DNA of 64,000 bases, taken from Neptunicoccus sediminis. GTDB taxonomy: Bacteria > Pseudomonadota > Alphaproteobacteria > Rhodobacterales > Rhodobacteraceae. The notes under the pieces were generated by a model. It did no database searches and was not told the origin of the DNA. It was given only the letters and a program-made list of their open reading frames with translations. The position numbers were made by a program, and so were the translations under genes. The DNA lies in the NCBI RefSeq assembly GCF_001719615.1, contig NZ_MDVX01000004.1, forward strand, positions 1-64,000. The letters run 5' to 3'. Below, one piece after another: positions 45,122-55,406 of the stretch; within the stretch, counting starts at the first letter, position 1, and every line of letters begins with the position of its first letter.

Positions 45122-46111
45122 ATGACCCAAATAATGATCGGAAATAAGGCAATCACACCGCCTGTGCTGCTTGCACCGCTGGCCGGAATCACGGATTTGC
45201 CCTTTCGCACTCTGGTAAGCCGCTTTGGTGCCGGACTTGTCGTGTCCGAAATGGTGGCCAGTCAGGAAATGATTGAGAAACGCCCCTCGGCGCAGGCGCG
45301 GGCCGAACTGGGGTTTCATGCCGCCAATACCTCGGTGCAAATCGCGGGGAAGGATGCCTATTGGATGTCCGAATGCGCCAAGCTCTGCGCTGGTAACGGG
45401 GCGCAAATCATTGATATTAATATGGGATGTCCGGCCAAAAAGGTCACGAATGGCTATTCCGGCTCGGCGCTGATGAAGGATCTCGACCACGCGGTGTCCC
45501 TGATCGAAGCGGTGATTGCGGCTGTGGATGTGCCTGTCACGCTGAAAACGCGGCTCGGCTGGAACGACGATTTGCTGAACGCCCCCGAACTTGCCGCGCG
45601 TGCAGAGCAGGCAGGGGTGCAGATGATCACCATTCACGGGCGCACCCGCTGTCAGTTCTATAAGGGCAACGCGGATTGGGCGGCGATCAGAGGCGTAAAA
45701 CAGGCGGTCTCTGTGCCGGTTGTGGCCAACGGGGATATTGTCGATGTAAAAACCGCCCGCCGCGCGATGGAGCTGTCGGGGGCGGATGGTGTCATGGTCG
45801 GGCGCGGTGCGCAGGGGCGTCCTTGGATGCCAGCATTGATCGCGGCAGAACTTTTTGGTGGGGATGCGCCGGAGATTCCGCAGGGAAGCGATTTTATTGA
45901 CATGATTTCAGAACACTACGAGGCGATGCTCACCTTCTATGGCGCTGAATTGGGCAACCGTGTCGCCCGCAAGCATCTGGGATGGTATATGGATGTGCTG
46001 CCTACGCCCACCGAATTGCGCAAGCAGATTTACACGGAAGCCGACAACGCCCGCGTGTTAAAGCTCATCTCGCAATTGCCAACAGAGTTCCGGCAGGACG
46101 TGGCCGCATGA
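45122..46111 (+). CDS. dusB: tRNA-dihydrouridine synthase DusB (NifR3)
   Basis: A 329-residue flavin enzyme with LAPLAGITDLPFR, INMGCPAKKV, TIHGRTRCQFYKG and VMVGRGAQGRPW. It reduces uridine in the tRNA D loop. ATG 45122 has AAGAAAGAGG upstream. In alphaproteobacteria it heads the ntr operon under the old name nifR3. Its stop overlaps ntrB (ATGA). Confidence 0.96.
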   Translation: MTQIMIGNKAITPPVLLAPLAGITDLPFRTLVSRFGAGLVVSEMVASQEMIEKRPSAQARAELGFHAANTSVQIAGKDAYWMSECAKLCAGNGAQIIDINMGCPAKKVTNGYSGSALMKDLDHAVSLIEAVIAAVDVPVTLKTRLGWNDDLLNAPELAARAEQAGVQMITIHGRTRCQFYKGNADWAAIRGVKQAVSVPVVANGDIVDVKTARRAMELSGADGVMVGRGAQGRPWMPALIAAELFGGDAPEIPQGSDFIDMISEHYEAMLTFYGAELGNRVARKHLGWYMDVLPTPTELRKQIYTEADNARVLKLISQLPTEFRQDVAA

Positions 46112-47217
46112 GCAGCGCCGAACCAGTGACCAACGGGTTCGCGCCGGAGAATTTTGAACAGATTTGGGCCAATCTGCCGTTTCCAGCTTTCGTGCTTGGC
46201 ACGGATAACCACCTGCGTCTGAGCAATAGCGCAGGGGAGCAGATGGTGAAAATATCAGCCAAAATCCTGCGAAACCGCAGTGTCGAGAGCCTGTTCGGGG
46301 CGGATTCGGTGATTGCGGAAACGGTAGCGCAGGCGCGGAACAAGGCCGGCTCACTGATGCAATATAACGTGGATGTTGCCCTGAACGACCTCACTCCGGT
46401 GCGCTGCAATGTGCACGTGGGGCCGGTAAGCAGCGATTCCGACGATTTGCTGCTAATCATCCAGCCCACCGGCGTTGCACAGAAGATGAGCCGCTCTCTG
46501 ACCCATATGGCGGCGGCGCGGTCTGTTGTGGCCATGTCTGCCATGCTCGCCCATGAATTGCGCAATCCGTTGGCGGGTATTTCCGGTGCGGCGCAGCTTT
46601 TGGCGATGAACGCTTCGCCGGAAGACAGGGAACTGACAGAGTTGATCGAGCAGGAGACCAAGCGGATCGGCAAACTGATTGATAAGGTAGAACATTTTGG
46701 GGATGACCGCCCCACCCAACGCTCTGCAGTGAATATCCACGACGTGCTGGACCGCGCGGTGCGGGCGGCGCAGGCGGGATTTGCGAAACATGTATCGTTT
46801 TCAGTGGATTACGATCCATCATTGCCAGATGCGGCAGGGGATTCCGACCAGTTGTTGCAGGTCTTCCAGAACCTGATCAAAAACGCTGCCGAAGCGGTCG
46901 ACAGCACCCACGGACGGATCAGGCTGCGCACCTCTTACAATTCCGGCGTGAAATTCGCCGTGGCAGGCAAGCGCACCGAAACCCTGCCGCTTCAGATTGA
47001 TATTACCGACAACGGGCACGGGATCGCAGAAACGCTGATTTCCGAGATTTTCGATCCCTTTGTCACCAGCAAATCCAACGGCAGTGGTCTGGGGCTGCCG
47101 TTGGTCTCTAAAATTGTCTTGGGACACGGCGGGCTGATTGATTGTGACAGCATGCCGGGTCGCACGACCTTTACCCTGCGCCTGCCTGTGTGGCGCGCCA
47201 AAAAAGGAATACACTGA
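46108..47217 (+). CDS. ntrB: Nitrogen sensor histidine kinase NtrB
   Basis: A 369-residue cytoplasmic kinase: an N-terminal PAS domain (FPAFVLGTDNHLRLSNSAG), the phosphorylated His in MLAHELRNPLAGI, and an ATPase domain with N box FQNLIKNAAEAV, G1 DNGHGI and G2 GSGLGLPLV. With PII it controls NtrC phosphorylation in response to nitrogen status. ATG 46108 overlaps the dusB stop, and the last base of its stop is the first of the ntrC ATG. Confidence 0.95.
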   Translation: MSSAEPVTNGFAPENFEQIWANLPFPAFVLGTDNHLRLSNSAGEQMVKISAKILRNRSVESLFGADSVIAETVAQARNKAGSLMQYNVDVALNDLTPVRCNVHVGPVSSDSDDLLLIIQPTGVAQKMSRSLTHMAAARSVVAMSAMLAHELRNPLAGISGAAQLLAMNASPEDRELTELIEQETKRIGKLIDKVEHFGDDRPTQRSAVNIHDVLDRAVRAAQAGFAKHVSFSVDYDPSLPDAAGDSDQLLQVFQNLIKNAAEAVDSTHGRIRLRTSYNSGVKFAVAGKRTETLPLQIDITDNGHGIAETLISEIFDPFVTSKSNGSGLGLPLVSKIVLGHGGLIDCDSMPGRTTFTLRLPVWRAKKGIH

Positions 47218-48602
47218 TGGATGGAACTGTTCTTGTTGCCGATGACGATCGCACCATTCGCACCGTTCTGACACAGGCGCTGACGCGGGCCGGATGCAAG
47301 GTACGGGCCACCAGCAACACCGCAACGCTGTGGCGCTGGGTGGAAGAGGGCGAAGGCGATGCGGTTGTTTCGGATGTGATGATGCCCGATGGCAACGGGC
47401 TGGACCTGCTGCCTGCCATTATGAAGCGCCGTCCCAACCTTCCGGTTATTGTGATTTCAGCGCAAAATACCGTCGTGACGGCCATCCGCGCTTCAGAAGC
47501 GGGGGCGTTTGATTACGTGCCCAAACCCTTTGATCTGCGGGACCTGCTGTCCAAAGTCTCTAAGGCGCTGAACCGTCCTGGCCATGCAAACCAGCCTGAT
47601 CCGGTCAAGACCCATGCACTGGAAGCGGCGGAACCTGCGCTACCCTTGGTGGGGGGTAGCCCTGCGATGCAAGAGGTCTACCGCATCGTGGCCCGTGTGG
47701 TGAATACGGATCTGAATGTGCTTATTCAGGGCGAAAGCGGCACCGGAAAAGACCTGCTGGCCCGTGCGCTGCATGATCTGGGCAATCGCGCGCAGACAGA
47801 ATTTGTGCGAATCAACTGTGGCACAGCCACCCCCGAACACCTGGACCGCGCCGTTGCAAACGAGGCAGGGCAGGGTGGCACCGTCTATCTGGACGAACTG
47901 GGCGAATTGTCACCGGAAAGCCAGCTGCATCTGCTGGGCTTGACCCAATCGGATGCAATCCAGCGTCAGAGCCTTCGCTTTGTGTCCTCGTCCAACCGCC
48001 CGATGCTGCCGCTGGTGAATGACGGTCTGTTCCGTGAGGATCTGTTCTATCGCTTGAACGTGATGCCGATTGTGCTGCCCCCATTGCGGGACCGGATCGA
48101 AGATATTGCAGACCTGAGCCAGCATTTCCTTCAGGATTGTGCGGCGAAAGGTATGCCGCGCAAAACCCTGACCAAATCCGCAATGGACCAGATGCGACTG
48201 GCAAAATGGCCTGGTAACGTGCGGGGATTGCAGAATTTCATCCAGCGGCTGGTGATCTTGTGTCCAGAAGATGAAATCTCTAGCGAATTTGTATCCAAAG
48301 CGCTTAAAGACATGGCCGAGCAGGAGCACAGCGGCACGCCCGTGGTGGCAGACCGCCTGTCGGCATCGGTAGAGGCCCATATCAAACGGTATTTCGACCT
48401 GCACGGGGATGCGCTGCCACCGCCCGGACTCTACAACCGTATCCTGCGCGAAGTGGAGCTGCCGCTGCTGGCTCTATCGCTCAGCGCGACGCGCGGAAAC
48501 CAGATCCGCACGGCTGAATTATTGGGAATAAACCGGAATACGTTGCGCAAAAAAATCCGCGAGCTCGATATACAGGTGACAAGGACCAAGAAGTTGACGT
48601 AA
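47217..48602 (+). CDS. ntrC: Nitrogen response regulator NtrC without GAFTGA motif
   Basis: A 461-residue protein: receiver domain (VLVADDD, phosphorylated Asp in VVSDVMMPDGNG), AAA+ domain with Walker A GESGTGKD and Walker B GGTVYLDELGEL, and a Fis-type HTH (NQIRTAELLGINRNTLRKKI). The segment between CGTATPEHLDRA and the Walker B motif is shortened and has no GAFTGA loop, which contacts sigma-54. Rhodobacter capsulatus NtrC also lacks it and activates sigma-70 promoters, so the same is expected here. It is coupled to ntrB by TGATG. Confidence 0.95.
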   Translation: MDGTVLVADDDRTIRTVLTQALTRAGCKVRATSNTATLWRWVEEGEGDAVVSDVMMPDGNGLDLLPAIMKRRPNLPVIVISAQNTVVTAIRASEAGAFDYVPKPFDLRDLLSKVSKALNRPGHANQPDPVKTHALEAAEPALPLVGGSPAMQEVYRIVARVVNTDLNVLIQGESGTGKDLLARALHDLGNRAQTEFVRINCGTATPEHLDRAVANEAGQGGTVYLDELGELSPESQLHLLGLTQSDAIQRQSLRFVSSSNRPMLPLVNDGLFREDLFYRLNVMPIVLPPLRDRIEDIADLSQHFLQDCAAKGMPRKTLTKSAMDQMRLAKWPGNVRGLQNFIQRLVILCPEDEISSEFVSKALKDMAEQEHSGTPVVADRLSASVEAHIKRYFDLHGDALPPPGLYNRILREVELPLLALSLSATRGNQIRTAELLGINRNTLRKKIRELDIQVTRTKKLT

Positions 48603-48650
48603 AACGGCAACAGTAAGTGATGCACTTCTGAAACGGCAGAGCAGTATAAT

Positions 48651-50897
48651 ATGCATCTTGGTATTCTTTGGCGGCGCTTAAACACCTGGCGTAAAAGGCG
48701 GCGGGTGCAGACGGTCTTTGCGATTTCGCTGGCCCTCCTAGCGCCGATTCTGGTGTTCACCACCTATTTTGTGCTGCGTGCGACCAACGGATCGGTCTCT
48801 AACGACCTGATCCGTTTTGTTTTGCTCTGCGATTTTGTCTACGTGCTAGTGGTGGCCGCATTGGTTAGCCAGCGAATCCTGCGCATTGTCACCGCTCGCA
48901 ACAAAAAGACCGCCGGATCGCGGTTGCACATGCGTTTGTCCGGCGTTTTTGCCTTTGTAGCGCTGGTGCCGACGGTCATGGTGGCGGTGATTTCGACGAT
49001 TTTGCTGAACTTCGGGTTTGAGAACTGGTTCTCGACCCGTGTGCAGAACGTGGTGGGAAATTCGCTCGCCGCGGCACAGGCTTATGAAAACGAGCAGCGC
49101 AATGATCTGGTGGCAGACGCGCAATTGCTGGCGCAGTTTCTGAACCAGCAGCGACGCATCCTCGGGATCAATGCGGAGGCGGAATTGCGTTCGTCGCTGA
49201 CGCTTGGCCAGCAGCGCATCCAGCGGGGGTTGAAGGAAGCCTTCGTCATAGATGGGGCCGCAAACCTGCGGGCTCGGGGCGAGCGGAGCTATCTGTTTGA
49301 TTTCGAGCCGCCCTCTGAAAACAGTTTGCGAGAGGCCGAAGCGGGCAAAACGGTTGTCATTCAGGATTGGGACAATAACGAGTTTCGCGCGCTTGTGCGG
49401 CTGACCACCTATCCGGACCGCTATATCTATGTGTCCCGCCGCGTGGACGGGGAAATCCTGAACCTGCTGGATGAGACCAAGGAAACCGTTGCGCTGTATA
49501 ATCAGGGCGAGCAGGAGCGCGACCAGCTTTTGTTTGATCTGGCGCTGATCTACATGGCTTTTGCCCTGATCGTGATTCTGGCGGCGATCTGGCTGGGCCT
49601 GTGGTTTGCCGAACGTCTGTCCCGACCTGTGGCCCGCCTTGCAGGGGCGGTGGAGCGTGTGGGCGAGGGTGATTTGGGGGTGCAGGTCCGCGAAGAGGAC
49701 AGCGACGACGAAATCGCCATGCTCGGGCGGATATTTAACCGGATGACCCAGCAGGTGAAACGCCAGCACGACGACCTGATCGAAGCGAACGAGCGGACCG
49801 AACGGCGCCGCCGTCTGTTTGACAGCGTACTGTCGGGGGTGACGGCGGGTGTGATCGGGCTGAACGAACATGGCCGGATCGCCATGATGAACACCGCAGC
49901 GGCGCGGCTGCTCGGCCTTGATGAAGAGCAGGACGTAAACGTTGAACTGGTTCTTGCCGTGCCGGAGTTCAGCGGCCTTTTTGCCAAACTCGAAGAAAAA
50001 TCCAGCGGCGTTGCGCAAGAGGAAATCAGGCTGACCCGCACCGGAAGTCCCGAAATCCTGCTGGTGCGGGTAGCCAAGCGCGTCTCAGAGGACGACGAGC
50101 TTGAAGGCTATGTTGTGACCTTTGACGATGTGACCTCGCTTGTCTCGGCCCAGCGCATGGCGGCTTGGGGGGATGTGGCCCGCCGGATCGCCCATGAGAT
50201 CAAAAACCCGTTGACGCCCATCCAGCTGTCAGCGGAACGGATGAAGCGCAAATTCGGCCCGAAACTGGGCGATGAAGGTGCGGATCTTGCCCAATATGCG
50301 GATGTTATTATCCGGCAAACTAATGATTTGCGCCGGATTGTGGATGAATTCTCAAAATTTGCCCGCATGCCGGAACCCGAACGGCGGGATCAGGATCTTG
50401 CAAAACTGATCCGCGATGTGGTGGTGCTCCAGCAATCAGCACTAAGCCCGACCAAGGTGAGCCTTGATATGAAAGCTGACAGCATTCACGCGGTCATTGA
50501 CGCTACCATGTTCAATCAGGCGATGACAAACCTGATCAAGAACGCCGGGGAAGCCATTGAAGGCATGGAGGAAAAACCCGAAGGCTTTGCGCCGGAAATC
50601 CGAGTGATCGTGCGTTGCGAAAACGGTGCGACCGAGATCGAGATACAGGATAACGGCATGGGACTGCCTGCGGAAAACCGCTCCCGTTTGTTTGAACCCT
50701 ATGTGACACATCGCGATAGTGGCACGGGACTGGGACTGCCGATTGTGAAGAAGATTATTGAAGAACACGGCGGCACGCTGGAACTGTTGGATGCGCCCGC
50801 ATTCGACGACTCCGGTCGGGTCGGCGCAATGGCACGTATCGTTTTGCCATTTGGGAATGAATTAAGTAACGTAACCGAAAATATAAAGGTTGCCTGA
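48651..50897 (+). CDS. ntrY: Membrane sensor histidine kinase NtrY
   Basis: A 748-residue kinase with two N-terminal hydrophobic segments plus one near 100, an extracytoplasmic region (about 130-290), another membrane span (LALIYMAFALIVILAAIWLG), a HAMP domain, a PAS domain, the phospho-His in RIAHEIKNPLTPIQL and an ATPase domain (NLIKNAGEAI, GTGLGLPIVKK). NtrY-NtrX affects nitrogen, redox and envelope responses in alphaproteobacteria. It lies 48 nt after ntrC. Confidence 0.95.
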   Translation: MHLGILWRRLNTWRKRRRVQTVFAISLALLAPILVFTTYFVLRATNGSVSNDLIRFVLLCDFVYVLVVAALVSQRILRIVTARNKKTAGSRLHMRLSGVFAFVALVPTVMVAVISTILLNFGFENWFSTRVQNVVGNSLAAAQAYENEQRNDLVADAQLLAQFLNQQRRILGINAEAELRSSLTLGQQRIQRGLKEAFVIDGAANLRARGERSYLFDFEPPSENSLREAEAGKTVVIQDWDNNEFRALVRLTTYPDRYIYVSRRVDGEILNLLDETKETVALYNQGEQERDQLLFDLALIYMAFALIVILAAIWLGLWFAERLSRPVARLAGAVERVGEGDLGVQVREEDSDDEIAMLGRIFNRMTQQVKRQHDDLIEANERTERRRRLFDSVLSGVTAGVIGLNEHGRIAMMNTAAARLLGLDEEQDVNVELVLAVPEFSGLFAKLEEKSSGVAQEEIRLTRTGSPEILLVRVAKRVSEDDELEGYVVTFDDVTSLVSAQRMAAWGDVARRIAHEIKNPLTPIQLSAERMKRKFGPKLGDEGADLAQYADVIIRQTNDLRRIVDEFSKFARMPEPERRDQDLAKLIRDVVVLQQSALSPTKVSLDMKADSIHAVIDATMFNQAMTNLIKNAGEAIEGMEEKPEGFAPEIRVIVRCENGATEIEIQDNGMGLPAENRSRLFEPYVTHRDSGTGLGLPIVKKIIEEHGGTLELLDAPAFDDSGRVGAMARIVLPFGNELSNVTENIKVA

Positions 50898-50924
50898 TCA
50901 AAGGCGACTGTCAGGAGTGGTAAT

Positions 50925-52340
50925 ATGGGTGACATTCTCGTCGTTGATGATGAAAAAGATATTCGTGAACTGGTGTCCGATATTCTGGTGGACGAGGGTT
51001 ATACAACCCGCAAGGCGGCCAATTCGGATGATACTTTCGCAGAGATCAACAAAGACGCGCCGGATCTGATTATTCTGGATATCTGGCTGAAAGACAGCCG
51101 TCTGGACGGGATCGACATCCTGAAAACCGTGCGCCGCGATAACCCCGATATTCCGGTGGTGATCATTTCCGGCCACGGTAATATCGAAATCGCTGTGGCT
51201 GCGGTAAAGCAGGGTGCTTACGACTTTATCGAAAAACCCTTTAACATCGACCAGTTGATGGTGGTGATTGCGCGGGCGATGGAAACCTCCCGTTTGCGGC
51301 GCGAGAATGCGCAGCTAAAGGTCAAGGATGTGACATCTTCGGTTATGGTTGGCCAGTCCACGGCATTCCGTAATCTGCAAAGCCAGCTTGATAAAGTGAC
51401 CAAAACCAACGGCCGTGTGATGCTGACGGGGCCTTCGGGCTGTGGCAAGGAAGTGGCGGCACGCTACATCCACTCCAAATCCGACCGCGCCAAAGCGCCG
51501 TTTGTCTCGGTCAACTCTGCCAGCATCGAACCGGACCGTATGGAAGAGGTTCTGTTCGGACGGGAAGGCGGCGAGCGGGGGTTTGAACCGGGGCTGCTGG
51601 AACAGGCCCACGGCGGCATCGTGTTCTTTGACGAAGTGGCGGATATGCCTATTGGCACCCAGTCCAAAATCCTGCGGGTTCTGGTGGAGCAATCCTTCAC
51701 CCGTGTGGGCGGTTCGGACAAGGTGCGGGTGGATATTCGCGTGCTATCGGCCACAAACCGCGATCTGACACAGGAAATCGCTGCCGGACGCTTCCGCGAG
51801 GAATTGTACCATCGTCTGAATGTTGTGCCGATCAATGTGCCATCACTGGAGGCGCGGCGCGAAGATATTGCGCTGCTGGCCCAGCATTTCATGGAAGAAC
51901 TCAACGCGGCACAGGGATTGCCTGTGCGCCCGCTTGGTGAAGAAACCGAAGCCCTGTTGCAGACCATGACCTGGCCCGGAAACGTGCGCCAGTTGCGCAA
52001 TGTAATCGAACGGGTGCTGATCCTTGGTCCCGATAAAGGCGAGATCGAACCCTCCGAAATTCCCGGCAACGAGAGCGGTAACGGCGGTGAGGGCGCAGGT
52101 TTGTCCAACACCTATGCCATGCTGCCCCTGCGCGAAGCCCGCGAGATGTTCGAGCGGGAATATCTGATGGCGCAGATCAACCGTTTTGGCGGAAATATCT
52201 CACGCACGGCCAATTTTGTCGGGATGGAGCGCAGCGCGCTGCACCGCAAGCTGAAAACCCTCAACGTCGTGACTACCAACAAGGCCGGTACCCGCATCGC
52301 GGAAATAGAGGATGCGGCAGCGGAGACCCTTGGCGATTGA
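50925..52340 (+). CDS. ntrX: Response regulator NtrX without GAFTGA motif
   Basis: A 471-residue protein: receiver (ILVVDDEKDIREL, Asp in LIILDIWL), AAA+ domain with Walker A TGPSGCGKE and Walker B GGIVFFDEVADM, and a Fis HTH ending the protein (RTANFVGMERSALHRKLK). Where GAFTGA would be it reads FGREGGERGFEPG, so sigma-54 contact is unlikely. It follows ntrY after 27 nt. Confidence 0.95.
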   Translation: MGDILVVDDEKDIRELVSDILVDEGYTTRKAANSDDTFAEINKDAPDLIILDIWLKDSRLDGIDILKTVRRDNPDIPVVIISGHGNIEIAVAAVKQGAYDFIEKPFNIDQLMVVIARAMETSRLRRENAQLKVKDVTSSVMVGQSTAFRNLQSQLDKVTKTNGRVMLTGPSGCGKEVAARYIHSKSDRAKAPFVSVNSASIEPDRMEEVLFGREGGERGFEPGLLEQAHGGIVFFDEVADMPIGTQSKILRVLVEQSFTRVGGSDKVRVDIRVLSATNRDLTQEIAAGRFREELYHRLNVVPINVPSLEARREDIALLAQHFMEELNAAQGLPVRPLGEETEALLQTMTWPGNVRQLRNVIERVLILGPDKGEIEPSEIPGNESGNGGEGAGLSNTYAMLPLREAREMFEREYLMAQINRFGGNISRTANFVGMERSALHRKLKTLNVVTTNKAGTRIAEIEDAAAETLGD

Positions 52341-52389
52341 CGCAGCCGTCCAAACTGGTAGCACAGGCCCATAGCGACAGGAGCCTGAC

Positions 52390-53766
52390 ATGAAGGTTAT
52401 CGTATGTGGCGCAGGACAGGTCGGCTGGCAGATTGCCCGCCACCTTGCTGCGGAAAACAATGAAGTCACCATCGTGGACAACAATCCGGCCCTTGTGAAT
52501 CAGGCAACGGATTCCCTTGATGTTTCCGGTATTGCCGGATTTGCCAGCTATCCCGATGTCCTGCGCCGTGCAGGGGCGCGGGATGCGGATATGATCATCG
52601 CGGCGACCCATTCGGATGAAGTGAACATGGTTACGTGTCAGGTGGCCCATTCGGTGTTCTCGGTCCCGCGAAAGATTGCCCGCCTTCGGGCGCAATCTTA
52701 TCTCGATGTGATCTATACCGACCTGTATCAACGGGACCACCTGCCGATCGACGTTGTGATTTCGCCGGAAAAAGAAGTGGCCGCCGCCGCGCTGCGCCAG
52801 TTGGCAGCGCCCTCTACATTCGACAGCGAACCTTTTCTTATGGGTCAGGTGGAAATGCTCGGCATTACGCTGGACGAGGATTGCGCGGTGGTGAACACGC
52901 CGCTGCGCCAACTGTCAGAGCTGTTTTCAACCCTGCGCGCATTGGTCTGTGGCGTACGTCGGGACAACCGCCTGTTCACCGCGACCCCCGAGGACCAGTT
53001 GTTCGTCGGGGATCAGATTTATCTGTTCACCCACAAGGACGATGTGGGTCGCGCGCTGGAAATCTTTGGCAAAACAACCAAGAAGCGGGAACGGGTGATC
53101 ATCATTGGCGGTGGCAATGTGGGCCTTGCCGTTGCCAGCGAACTGGAAAAACGATCTGACAGGGTGCGGGCCAAGGTGATCGAAAAATCCCGCCCCGTGG
53201 CCGAACGCGCTGCCGAGGCGTTGGAACGGACCATTGTGCTGCACGGTGACGGGCTGGATATGGACATGCTGATGGAGGCGAATCTCGATAAGGCAGATGC
53301 GCTTCTGGCGGTGACGGATGATGACAAAACCAACCTTCTGACCGCCACCCGCGCCAAGGCCGAGGGCTGTCCGCAGGTGGTGGCGCTTGTGAATGACAAC
53401 GGGCTGGCCCCGCTGATGCGTCCCCTGAACATTGACGCATTCATCCATCCCCGCGCGACAACCGTCTCCTCGATCCTGCGCCATATCCGCCACGGTCGGG
53501 TCCGGCAGGTCTATTCCATTGGCGACGCCGAGGCCGAGGTGATCGAAGCACAGGTGATGTCCACCTCTCCGATTTCAGGCAGTGCAATCCGCGACATCAA
53601 CATCCCCGAAGGCGCGATCATTGCGGCTGTGAAAAAAGGCGAAAAAGTCCTGCGCCCCGAAGGGGATACGCGCATTGAAGACGGTGACATCGTGGTGATA
53701 TTCTCACTTGCACGCCATATCGAAGACGTAGAACGGCTGCTGCAAGTGCGGATCGACTTTTTCTAA
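52390..53766 (+). CDS. trkA: Trk potassium uptake regulator TrkA
   Basis: A 458-residue peripheral membrane protein with two RCK_N Rossmann domains (KVIVCGAGQVGWQIARHL and RVIIIGGGNVGLAVASEL), each followed by an RCK_C domain. It gates the TrkH channel in response to NAD(H) or ATP. trkH follows after four nt. The order ntrX-trkA-trkH-hfq is typical of alphaproteobacteria. Confidence 0.96.
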   Translation: MKVIVCGAGQVGWQIARHLAAENNEVTIVDNNPALVNQATDSLDVSGIAGFASYPDVLRRAGARDADMIIAATHSDEVNMVTCQVAHSVFSVPRKIARLRAQSYLDVIYTDLYQRDHLPIDVVISPEKEVAAAALRQLAAPSTFDSEPFLMGQVEMLGITLDEDCAVVNTPLRQLSELFSTLRALVCGVRRDNRLFTATPEDQLFVGDQIYLFTHKDDVGRALEIFGKTTKKRERVIIIGGGNVGLAVASELEKRSDRVRAKVIEKSRPVAERAAEALERTIVLHGDGLDMDMLMEANLDKADALLAVTDDDKTNLLTATRAKAEGCPQVVALVNDNGLAPLMRPLNIDAFIHPRATTVSSILRHIRHGRVRQVYSIGDAEAEVIEAQVMSTSPISGSAIRDINIPEGAIIAAVKKGEKVLRPEGDTRIEDGDIVVIFSLARHIEDVERLLQVRIDFF

Positions 53767-53770
53767 CGCA

Positions 53771-55276
53771 ATGGCCTGGCTGCGCTCCCTTCCACTCTTT
53801 GTCCAGCTGCTGGGTTTTGCAGTGGTGATGATGTATCTGCCAATGGTCTTTGCCATCCGGCTGGAAGACTGGGTGGTGGCCCGCACCTTCTTTTACTACA
53901 CAACCTTCCTGCTGATCCTGCTTGCGCTGGTCGGGATTGCCGTGTCGGGCTATTCGCCCCCCAATACCGCGCGTAACTATCTTGTGACGGTGTTTGCGTC
54001 GTTTCTGGTTATTCCCGCGTTGCTGGCCCTGCCGTTCAACTATCTCATCAATTCGATCACCTACTTTCAGGCTTATTTTGAGATGCTCAGCAGCCTGACA
54101 ACCACAGGGGCAACCCTGTTTGACGATCCGACAATCGTTCCGGCGCCGCTGCATCTGATGCGGGCGATTGCTGGCTGGGTCGGCGGTTTTTTTATCCTTG
54201 TCGTGGCGATGGCAATTTTTGCGCCTCTCAACATCGGCGGATTTGAGATATTCGCCGCAGGGCAGGGATTGCAAAAGTCGAGCAACCAGATCGGCAGTGC
54301 GGATGCCAAACAACGGCTTGCGCGGTACGGAGAACAGATTTTCCCGATATATCTGGCGGTTACGGCGGCGCTGACACTGGCCCTGCTGGTGGCCGGTGAC
54401 CGCACACTGGTGGCGGTCTCCCATGCGATGTCGATCGTCTCCACCAGCGGGATTTCTCCGGTGGGCGGTCTGGAGGGGGCCAGCAGCGGTTATGCGGGTG
54501 AGGTTTTGATGTTCCTCTTTCTGTTCTTCGCTGTCTCGCGCCACTCTTTCTTCTTTGCCAGCAGCAAGGAATTCTTTCAGAACCTGAAGCTCGACAAGGA
54601 AATCAACCTTGCGCTGGCCTGTCTGATTATTATTCCCGTTCTGTTGTTCCTGCGCCACTGGACCGCCGCCTATGAGGTCTCGGCCGGGGCCGAGGTGCCC
54701 AGCGTCATTGCCGCGATCTGGGGCTCCATGTTCATGGTCCTGTCCTTTTTGACCACCACCGGATTTGAAAGTGCCGCGTGGGAGGGCGCACGCAACTGGT
54801 CCGGCCTTGGCACGACCGGCCTGATTTTGATGAGCCTGTCTGTCATGGGCGGTGGTATCGCCACCACCGCGGGCGGGGTGAAATTGTTGCGGGTCTATGC
54901 GCTTTACAAACACAGCCAGCGGGAAATCCAGCGGCTCAACCATCCGAACTCTATCGCCGGATCATCGCGCCGCGTGCGCCTGATCCGCCGTGAGGGGGCG
55001 CAGATCGCTTGGATTTTCCTGATGCTCTTTGCCCTGTCGCTCGGTCTGGTGGCGCTGGCGCTTTCGGCCACGGGAATCAGCTTTGACGACAGCATCCTGT
55101 TTGCAACCGCTGGCATGTCCAATACCGGTCCGCTGGCCCATGCCGCCGGTGAGAGCTTTACCGGCTATGCCAATATTTCGGACACCGGCAAACTGATCCT
55201 CTGTGTGGCCATGATTCTCGGCCGGTTGGAGGCTTTGGCCGTGATCGCGGTTCTGAACCCCAATTACTGGCGATAA
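53771..55276 (+). CDS. trkH: Potassium uptake channel TrkH
   Basis: A 501-residue membrane protein with four membrane-pore-membrane repeats; selectivity-filter segments are visible as SSLTTTGATLF, SIVSTSGISPVGG, SFLTTTGFESAAW and AGMSNTGPL. It forms the K+ path gated by TrkA. It starts four nt after trkA and ends about 130 nt before hfq. Confidence 0.94.
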   Translation: MAWLRSLPLFVQLLGFAVVMMYLPMVFAIRLEDWVVARTFFYYTTFLLILLALVGIAVSGYSPPNTARNYLVTVFASFLVIPALLALPFNYLINSITYFQAYFEMLSSLTTTGATLFDDPTIVPAPLHLMRAIAGWVGGFFILVVAMAIFAPLNIGGFEIFAAGQGLQKSSNQIGSADAKQRLARYGEQIFPIYLAVTAALTLALLVAGDRTLVAVSHAMSIVSTSGISPVGGLEGASSGYAGEVLMFLFLFFAVSRHSFFFASSKEFFQNLKLDKEINLALACLIIIPVLLFLRHWTAAYEVSAGAEVPSVIAAIWGSMFMVLSFLTTTGFESAAWEGARNWSGLGTTGLILMSLSVMGGGIATTAGGVKLLRVYALYKHSQREIQRLNHPNSIAGSSRRVRLIRREGAQIAWIFLMLFALSLGLVALALSATGISFDDSILFATAGMSNTGPLAHAAGESFTGYANISDTGKLILCVAMILGRLEALAVIAVLNPNYWR

Positions 55277-55406
55277 ATTACCACAGCTTGCTAAAAAACG
55301 AAATTTTCTACTGGTCAAACCCCGTCATTGTCTCTTAGGCTCTTTCGGAACGAAAACAATATCCCGCGCCAATCAATGCGGGGCATAAAACTGAAAGCTG
55401 ACAAAA

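Noticed and set aside
53618-54943. Minus-strand open frame of about 440 codons opposite trkA and trkH
   Set aside because: It spans the end of trkA and most of trkH, both certain genes, and its product is low-complexity Gln/Gly/His/Arg.
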